From Pseudomonas sp. MWU13-2105 (GTDB lineage: Bacteria > Pseudomonadota > Gammaproteobacteria > Pseudomonadales > Pseudomonadaceae), in NCBI RefSeq assembly GCF_023242315.1, contig NZ_JALLIY010000011.1:62001-126000 (forward strand): a stretch of 64,000 bases of DNA. The letters are read 5' to 3'. Below, one piece after another: positions 58,737 through 64,000 of the stretch (the stretch's first letter is position 1; every line of letters begins with the position of its first letter). Below the pieces are notes generated by a model that was not told the DNA's origin, did not search any database, and was given only the letters and a program-made list of their open reading frames with translations. Made by a program: the position numbers and the translations under genes.

Positions 58737-58884
58737 CGGATTGAATGTGTCGTGAATTGCATCAGCGGAAAACTTTGCTGGATCGGTTTATCGAGGGTAA
58801 GTTGCGCGCCGGTTTTGTTGCCGGGCTATTTATCAGCCTCGTGGCACGGGCAACTCAGGCCCAACTGTTTTAGAGGACCTCCAC

Positions 58885-59979
58885 TTGTCTATTTGTTTCT
58901 TTCGCAAAGCCATGCTGGCGGGCGCGGCGCTGACCCTGGCGGTCAGTGTGCAAGCGGCGCCGACCGTGCATGTTTATAACTGGTCGGATTATATCGGGCA
59001 GACCACCCTGGCGGATTTCCAGAAGGCCACCGGCATTGTGCCGGTCTATGATGTCTTCGATTCCAATGAAACCCTGGAAGGCAAGTTGCTGGCCGGGCAC
59101 ACCGGCTATGACGTGGTAGTGCCGTCCAACCATTTCCTCGGCAAGCAGATCAAGGCGGGTGCGTTCCAGAAGCTCGACAAGGCGCAGTTGCCCAACTATG
59201 TGAACCTCGACCCGGCGTTGATGAAACGCCTGGAAAAGAACGACCCGGGCAACCAGTACGCCGTGCCTTATCTGTGGGGCACCAATGGCATCGGCTATAA
59301 CGTCGAGAAGGTCAAGGCGGCGTTGGGCGTGGACAAGATCGACTCCTGGGCGGTGCTGTTCGAGCCGGAGAACCTCAAGAAACTCTCCAGCTGTGGCGTG
59401 GCGTTCCTCGATTCCGCCGATGAAATGCTGCCGGCGGTGCTCAACTATATGGGCCTGAGCCCCAACAGCACCAACGAAAAAGACTACAAACTGGCCGAAG
59501 AGAAGCTGATGAAGGTCCGGCCCTACATCACCTACTTCCACTCCGCCAAATACATCTCCGACCTGGCCAACGGCGAGATCTGCGTGGCGGCCGGATTCTC
59601 CGGCGATATCTTCCAGGCCAGGAAGCGCGCCGAAGAAGCCAAGAAAGGCGTGAACATCGCCTATGTGATTCCCAAGGAAGGCGGCAACCTCTGGTTCGAC
59701 ATGCTGGCGATTCCCAAGGACGCCGGCAACGTCAAGGAGGCTCACGCCTTTATCAATTATCTGCTGCAACCTGAAGCGATTGCCCAGGTCAGCGATTATG
59801 TCGGTTATGCCAACCCGAACCCAAAGGCTGGCGCTCTGATGGATCAGTCCGTGCGTACCGACGAAGCGGTTTACCCACCGCAAGCCGTAGTGGACAAGCT
59901 TTACGTCAATGCTGAGCTACCCCCGAAAATCCAACGTTTGATGACCCGCAGCTGGACCAAGGTCAAGTCGGGCAAGTAA
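58885..59979 (+). CDS. spuE: polyamine-binding periplasmic protein SpuE, TTG start
   Basis: 364-residue paralogue of SpuD. The start is read as TTG at 58885 because AGAGGA lies 7 bases upstream and gives a full signal peptide (SICFFRKAMLAGAALTLAVSVQA); the in-frame ATG at 58912 would leave only about 15 residues before cleavage and has no good site. The mature chain begins APTVHVYNWSDYIG. Motifs parallel SpuD, such as FDSNETLEGKLLAGHTGYDVVVPSN and YFHSAKYISDLANGEICVAAGFSGD. SpuE of P. aeruginosa prefers spermidine. Confidence 0.92.
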   Translation: MSICFFRKAMLAGAALTLAVSVQAAPTVHVYNWSDYIGQTTLADFQKATGIVPVYDVFDSNETLEGKLLAGHTGYDVVVPSNHFLGKQIKAGAFQKLDKAQLPNYVNLDPALMKRLEKNDPGNQYAVPYLWGTNGIGYNVEKVKAALGVDKIDSWAVLFEPENLKKLSSCGVAFLDSADEMLPAVLNYMGLSPNSTNEKDYKLAEEKLMKVRPYITYFHSAKYISDLANGEICVAAGFSGDIFQARKRAEEAKKGVNIAYVIPKEGGNLWFDMLAIPKDAGNVKEAHAFINYLLQPEAIAQVSDYVGYANPNPKAGALMDQSVRTDEAVYPPQAVVDKLYVNAELPPKIQRLMTRSWTKVKSGK

Positions 59980-60051
59980 TGCCCGTGGGTCGAACCATCC
60001 AAAGCCGGGTCACCCAGGTCCGGCGGCTAAATCTTGTTGGGAGTTTTACAA

Positions 60052-61194
60052 ATGGCAGTTGCCTCCGGCGCCTATAAGAAAGCCCTCGAGGGCGACCAGA
60101 TACCTAAACAGGTGCTGGTCAAGATCGACAGGGTCACGAAGAAGTTCGATGAGACGATTGCCGTGGACGATGTGTCCCTGGAAATCAAGAAGGGCGAGAT
60201 CTTCGCCTTGCTCGGCGGATCGGGTTCGGGTAAGTCCACCTTGCTGCGCATGCTGGCCGGTTTCGAGCGCCCGACCGAAGGTCGGATTTACCTCGACGGT
60301 GTCGACATCACCGACCTGCCGCCCTATGAGCGGCCGATCAACATGATGTTCCAGTCCTATGCCTTGTTCCCGCATATGACCGTGGCGCAGAACATCGCCT
60401 TCGGCCTGCAACAGGACAAGATCCCCAAGGCCGAGATTGACGCCCGCGTGGCCGAAATGCTCAAGCTGGTGCAGATGAGCCAGTACGCCAAGCGCAAGCC
60501 GCACCAGCTTTCCGGCGGCCAGCGCCAGCGCGTGGCCCTGGCCCGTTCCCTGGCCAAGCGGCCGAAGCTGTTGTTGCTCGACGAGCCCATGGGTGCTTTG
60601 GACAAGAAGCTGCGCTCGCAAATGCAGCTTGAGCTTGTCGAGATCATCGAGCGCGTCGGCGTGACCTGCGTCATGGTGACCCACGATCAGGAAGAGGCCA
60701 TGACCATGGCCGAGCGGATCGCCATCATGCACCTGGGCTGGATCGCCCAGATCGGCAGCCCGATCGACATCTACGAAACCCCGACCAGCCGCCTGGTCTG
60801 CGAGTTCATCGGCAACGTCAACATCTTCGAGGGTGAAGTAGTGGACGATGCCGAAGGTTACGCGCGGATCGCCAGCCCGGAGCTGGAGCGCGACATCTAC
60901 GTCGGCCACGGTGTCACCACCTCGGTCCAGGACAAGCGTGTCACCTACGCGATTCGCCCGGAAAAACTGCTGGTGACCCCGGTGCCGCCGACCTGCGAAT
61001 ACAACTGGTCGCGCGGCAAGGTCCACGACATCGCCTACCTGGGCGGCCACTCGGTGTTCTACGTCGAGTTGCCTTGCGGCAAGCTGGTGCAATCGTTCGT
61101 CGCCAACGCCGAACGCCAGGGCCAGCGTCCGACCTGGGGCGATGAAGTCTACGTCTGGTGGGAAGACGACAGCGGCGTGGTACTTCGCTCATGA
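60052..61194 (+). CDS. spuF: polyamine ABC transporter ATPase SpuF (PotG-like)
   Basis: 380-residue ATPase. The start at 60052 (MAVASGAYKKAL) follows GGGAG; a frame from 60034 is not needed. Walker A is GGSGSGKST (55-63), the signature is LSGGQRQRVALARSLA, Walker B is LLLLDEPMGALDK, and the H-loop is VTHDQEEAMTMAER. A TOBE-type C-terminal domain spans about 290-375. Its stop overlaps the spuG start as ATGA. Confidence 0.95.
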   Translation: MAVASGAYKKALEGDQIPKQVLVKIDRVTKKFDETIAVDDVSLEIKKGEIFALLGGSGSGKSTLLRMLAGFERPTEGRIYLDGVDITDLPPYERPINMMFQSYALFPHMTVAQNIAFGLQQDKIPKAEIDARVAEMLKLVQMSQYAKRKPHQLSGGQRQRVALARSLAKRPKLLLLDEPMGALDKKLRSQMQLELVEIIERVGVTCVMVTHDQEEAMTMAERIAIMHLGWIAQIGSPIDIYETPTSRLVCEFIGNVNIFEGEVVDDAEGYARIASPELERDIYVGHGVTTSVQDKRVTYAIRPEKLLVTPVPPTCEYNWSRGKVHDIAYLGGHSVFYVELPCGKLVQSFVANAERQGQRPTWGDEVYVWWEDDSGVVLRS

Positions 61195-62102
61195 AACTCA
61201 AGTCACTGGTGAAACGAATAACCCCCAGTGGCCGTCATGCGGTCATCGGGATTCCCTTCCTCTGGTTGTTCCTGTTCTTCATGCTGCCGTTCTTCATCGT
61301 CCTGAAGATCAGCTTCGCCGAAGCGGACGTGGCGATTCCGCCGTATACCCAGATCTACAGCTTCGTCGAACAGAAACTGCAGATCATCCTCAACCTCGGC
61401 AACTACACCATGCTGGGGGACGACGACCTGTACCTGGCGGCCTACCTCGGCTCGTTGAAGATGGCCTTCTTCAGCACCCTGCTGTGCCTGCTGATCGGTT
61501 ATCCGATGGCCTACGCCATTGCCAGCGCGCGCAAGGAATTGCAGACCGTGCTGGTGCTGCTGATCATGATGCCGACCTGGACCGCGATCCTGATCCGCGT
61601 CTACGCCTGGATGGGCATTCTCAGCAACAACGGGTTGTTGAACGCGTTCCTGATGTGGATCGGGTTGATCAATGAGCCGCTGCAGATCCTCAATACCAAC
61701 CTCGCGGTCTATATCGGGGTGGTGTATTCATATCTGCCGTTCATGATCCTGCCGCTCTACGCCAACCTGGTGAAGCACGACCAGAGCCTGCTGGAAGCGG
61801 CCTCGGACCTGGGTTCGAGTACCTTCAACAGCTTCTGGAAGATCACCGTGCCGCTGTCGAAGAACGGCATCATCGCCGGCTGCATGCTGGTGTTCATCCC
61901 GGTGGTGGGTGAGTTCGTGATCCCCGAGCTGCTCGGCGGTCCGGAAACCCTGATGATCGGTAAAGTGCTGTGGCAAGAATTCTTCAACAACCGTGACTGG
62001 CCGGTGGCGTCCGCGCTGGCCGTGGTGATGCTGGCGATCCTGATTGTGCCGATCATTCTGTTCAACCGTAGTCAGGCCAAAGAAATGGAGGGCAAGGAAT
62101 GA
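61191..62102 (+). CDS. spuG: polyamine ABC transporter permease SpuG (PotH-like)
   Basis: 303-residue permease with about six helices. The start at 61191 (MKLKSLVKRITPSG) overlaps the end of spuF. Motifs include GIPFLWLFLFFMLPFFIVLKISFAE near the N-terminus, MMPTWTAILIRVYAWMGIL, and the coupling loop LLEAASDLGSSTFNSFWKITVPLSKNGII. Overlap with spuH is four bases (ATGA), consistent with a tightly coupled transporter. Confidence 0.95.
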   Translation: MKLKSLVKRITPSGRHAVIGIPFLWLFLFFMLPFFIVLKISFAEADVAIPPYTQIYSFVEQKLQIILNLGNYTMLGDDDLYLAAYLGSLKMAFFSTLLCLLIGYPMAYAIASARKELQTVLVLLIMMPTWTAILIRVYAWMGILSNNGLLNAFLMWIGLINEPLQILNTNLAVYIGVVYSYLPFMILPLYANLVKHDQSLLEAASDLGSSTFNSFWKITVPLSKNGIIAGCMLVFIPVVGEFVIPELLGGPETLMIGKVLWQEFFNNRDWPVASALAVVMLAILIVPIILFNRSQAKEMEGKE

Positions 62103-62989
62103 AGCGCTTCAGTTTTTCCAACCTGATGCTGGTGCTGGGTCTGCTGTTCATCTACCTGCCGATGCTGATCCTGGTGATCTACTCGTTCAACGCCTCGAAG
62201 CTGGTGACGGTGTGGGGCGGCTGGTCGGTGAAGTGGTACGTGGGTTTGTTGGACAACACCCAACTGATGGGCTCGGTGGCCCGTTCGCTGGAAATCGCCT
62301 GCTACACTGCGGTGGCCGCGGTGGCGCTGGGGACCCTGGCGGCGTTCGTCCTGACCCGGGTCACCCGCTTCAAGGGCCGCACGCTGTTCGGCGGCCTGGT
62401 GACGGCGCCGTTGGTGATGCCGGAAGTGATCACCGGCCTGTCGCTGTTGCTACTGTTCGTGGCCATGGCACAGTTGATCGGCTGGCCCCAGGAACGTGGC
62501 ATCGTCACCATCTGGATCGCCCACACGACCTTCTGCGCGGCCTATGTGGCGGTGGTGGTATCGGCGCGCCTGCGTGAACTGGACCTGTCCATCGAAGAGG
62601 CGGCCATGGACCTGGGCGCCAAGCCGTGGAAGGTGTTCTTCCTGATCACCATCCCGATGATCGCGCCGTCGCTGGCGGCGGGGGGCATGATGTCCTTCGC
62701 GTTGTCCCTGGACGACCTGGTTCTGGCCAGCTTCGTTTCCGGGCCGGGTTCGACCACCTTGCCGATGGAAGTGTTCTCGGCGGTGCGCCTGGGCGTGAAG
62801 CCGGAGATCAACGCGGTGGCCAGCCTGATTCTGTTGGCGGTGTCGTTGGTGACCTTCCTGGTCTGGTACTTCAGCCGTCAGGCCGAAGAGCGCCGCAAGA
62901 AAGCCATCCAGCTGGCCATCGAGGAAGGCGCGGCGGATTCCTGGAAACAGCCGGATGTGCGTCGGGCACGGGTGGCGGAGACTGCGTAG
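62099..62989 (+). CDS. spuH: polyamine ABC transporter permease SpuH (PotI-like)
   Basis: 296-residue permease with about six helices. Segments FIYLPMLILVIYSFNASKL, MPEVITGLSLLLLFVAMAQ, and the coupling loop IEEAAMDLGAKPWKVFFLITIPMIAPS are typical of PotI. It has a charged C-terminal tail of about 35 residues. Last gene of the spu operon. A strong REP hairpin follows after 11 bases. Confidence 0.95.
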   Translation: MKRFSFSNLMLVLGLLFIYLPMLILVIYSFNASKLVTVWGGWSVKWYVGLLDNTQLMGSVARSLEIACYTAVAAVALGTLAAFVLTRVTRFKGRTLFGGLVTAPLVMPEVITGLSLLLLFVAMAQLIGWPQERGIVTIWIAHTTFCAAYVAVVVSARLRELDLSIEEAAMDLGAKPWKVFFLITIPMIAPSLAAGGMMSFALSLDDLVLASFVSGPGSTTLPMEVFSAVRLGVKPEINAVASLILLAVSLVTFLVWYFSRQAEERRKKAIQLAIEEGAADSWKQPDVRRARVAETA

Positions 62990-63000
62990 GTCCGCAAGGG

Positions 63001-63041
63001 CTTCGCGGCGGTGCGGTTTCCCGACAAGCACCGCCGCGAAG
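63001..63041. repeat. REP-type hairpin after spuH
   Basis: CTTCGCGGCGGTGC and GCACCGCCGCGAAG pair perfectly over 14 bp around 13 bases. It lies 11 bases after the spuH stop and probably marks the operon end. Confidence 0.88.
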
Positions 63042-63094
63042 AGGCGCTCAATACCGCCGACAACTCCGTGCGCCAGCCATGATGTTCCCGGGGC

Positions 63095-63736
63095 TTATTC
63101 AGCCCAAGGCGAACGCCGGATCACCTCGACGAAATTCATCGGCTTGAAGGTCGCATCCTGGTCCTTCAGCACATCGGTCTTGACGTTGCCGAAGGTGGTC
63201 AACGGACGATGGCGCAGGCCCTCGGCAAATGCGCAGATGATGCACTCCTTGAACCCTTCCCCGCGTGGATGCGCATGCACCACCGCTTCGCGCTGGGCGC
63301 TTGGAAAGGCCGCGTAATCCATCCCCAGCACATCCATCTCGACCCCGGCCGTGACCAATGCCACCGTCGGCCGCAGATGCTGCGGCACCCCCGGCGTGGT
63401 GTGCAGGGCGATCGACAGCCAGACCTGCTCGATATCGTCATCCGACAGTCCATAAGGCTGCATGAACACCTTGGCGGCATTGGCACCGTCGACTTCGAAA
63501 CGCTCGTCATCGCTGCGGTGACCTTCCACCAGGCCGAGGTCGTGGAACATCGCGCCGACGTACAACAGCTCCGGATCGTAGGCCAGTTGCTTGCGTTCGC
63601 CACTCAGGGCGCCGAACAGGAAGACCCGCCTTGAGTGGTGGTAGAGCAGGTCGCTTTCGACGTCGCGGATGTATTCGGTGGTGGCCTTGGCCAGGGCGCT
63701 GTCGGGGATCTTGATGCCAGCAATACTGTTGCTCAT
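63095..63736 (-). CDS. HD-domain protein, possibly cyanamide hydratase-like
   Basis: 213-residue metal-dependent hydrolase-type protein. The start at 63736 (MSNSIAGIKIPDSALAKA) has AAGGA upstream; a longer frame opens at 63889. HD residues are seen as His33/34 in LLYHHSRRV, His65-Asp66 in AMFHDLGLVEGH, and a distal motif in SIALHTTPGVPQHLRPT followed by AGVEMDVLG. The arrangement recalls the cyanamide hydratase/DDI2-like HD group, but I am not certain. It converges with the spu operon end. A role in nitrogen compound turnover is only contextual. Confidence 0.8.
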   Translation of the reverse strand: MSNSIAGIKIPDSALAKATTEYIRDVESDLLYHHSRRVFLFGALSGERKQLAYDPELLYVGAMFHDLGLVEGHRSDDERFEVDGANAAKVFMQPYGLSDDDIEQVWLSIALHTTPGVPQHLRPTVALVTAGVEMDVLGMDYAAFPSAQREAVVHAHPRGEGFKECIICAFAEGLRHRPLTTFGNVKTDVLKDQDATFKPMNFVEVIRRSPWAE

Positions 63737-63967
63737 GTCGAGATTTCCTTGGGGGAGCGCGCGGTTGGCGCCGATGGGTTCAGTCTGGCGCCGGGGCGGG
63801 ATGGCAACAATCGACACAAGGTGACGAATCCAGCCATTCGGGGCGGGTTCCGTGCCAGCGTGTGCGCGTGATGGAAGCGGCTGTCGCATCGACTGGAGGC
63901 TTGCGTTACCGTAAGGTCGACCCTGATAGGGTCTGGTGTTGGAAGCGAAATCTCGAAATCACTGTGT

Positions 63968-64000
63968 CCCCTGCAGGAGCAGGGCTTGCCGGCTCCCAGG
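63968..64000. repeat. REP arm at the right window edge
   Basis: CTGCAGGAGCAGGGCTTGCC then GGCTCCCAGG is a single REP-like arm. A partner, if present, would lie beyond the window. Confidence 0.5.

Noticed and set aside
3105..63041. CRISPR array or insertion sequences suggested by recurring palindromes
   Set aside because: The repeats are dispersed REP-type pairs with variable interiors, not regularly spaced. No transposase, cas gene or target-site duplication is visible in the window.

Overview
The window is a GC-rich chromosomal segment of a Pseudomonas, most likely a member of the P. fluorescens complex. Support comes from the codon bias, the dense REP-type palindromes between genes, and gene orders I recognise from the genus (oscA-sbp-cysTWA, ssuEADCBF next to lsfA and an OprD-family porin, tauABCD, spuI-spuABCDEFGH). 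I see no tRNA, rRNA, phage, insertion sequence or CRISPR array, and the region reads as core chromosome.

Layout. Positions 1-3075 hold a fatty acid desaturase cut by the left edge and a PAS-GGDEF-EAL membrane protein. Positions 3426-7557 hold oscA and the periplasmic sulfate uptake system sbp-cysTWA. Positions 7717-14882 hold an Mpo1-like membrane protein, a Crp/Fnr-type regulator, an AraC regulator divergent from a second desaturase, a LysR regulator, and a complete TonB-ExbB-ExbD system. Positions 15218-17818 hold an alpha/beta hydrolase, an unusual sigma-54-type AAA+ regulator without an evident DNA-binding domain, and an orphan MetQ-like binding protein. Positions 18331-26267 hold a COG4637-type ATPase, an aldo/keto reductase, a LysR/SDR divergent pair, a BetT transporter with a palindromic operator, and serine acetyltransferase EpsC.

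From 26459 to 51202 the window is dominated by sulfur scavenging: D-cysteine desulfhydrase and cystine uptake (dcyD, tcyJLN), an operon with two SfnB/DszC-like oxidoreductases, a DszA/NtaA-like flavin monooxygenase and a MetQNI-type transporter, the alkanesulfonate operon ssuEADCBF, peroxiredoxin lsfA, an OprD-family porin, and tauABCD. These genes would act together under sulfate limitation. Transporters bring in sulfate, cystine, sulfonates, taurine or unknown organosulfur compounds; oxygenases release sulfite; EpsC supplies O-acetylserine for cysteine synthesis. SsuE is the only flavin reductase seen and may serve both SsuD and the SfnB/DszA-like enzymes. Several of these genes are preceded by conspicuously AT-rich promoter regions containing palindromes.

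From 52152 to 62989 lies the polyamine locus: gamma-glutamylpolyamine synthetases SpuI and SpuB, hydrolase SpuA, aminotransferase SpuC, and the ABC importer SpuDEFGH. An HD-domain protein closes the window.

The observations most worth following are the DszC/DszC/DszA-like operon with its own transporter, a leader RNA with terminator/antiterminator geometry ahead of a DUF6124 gene, a bEBP-like protein that has lost several signature residues, and a shared 20-nt motif at nearly the same distance upstream of ssuE and lsfA. All calls come from reading the sequence; no database search was run.
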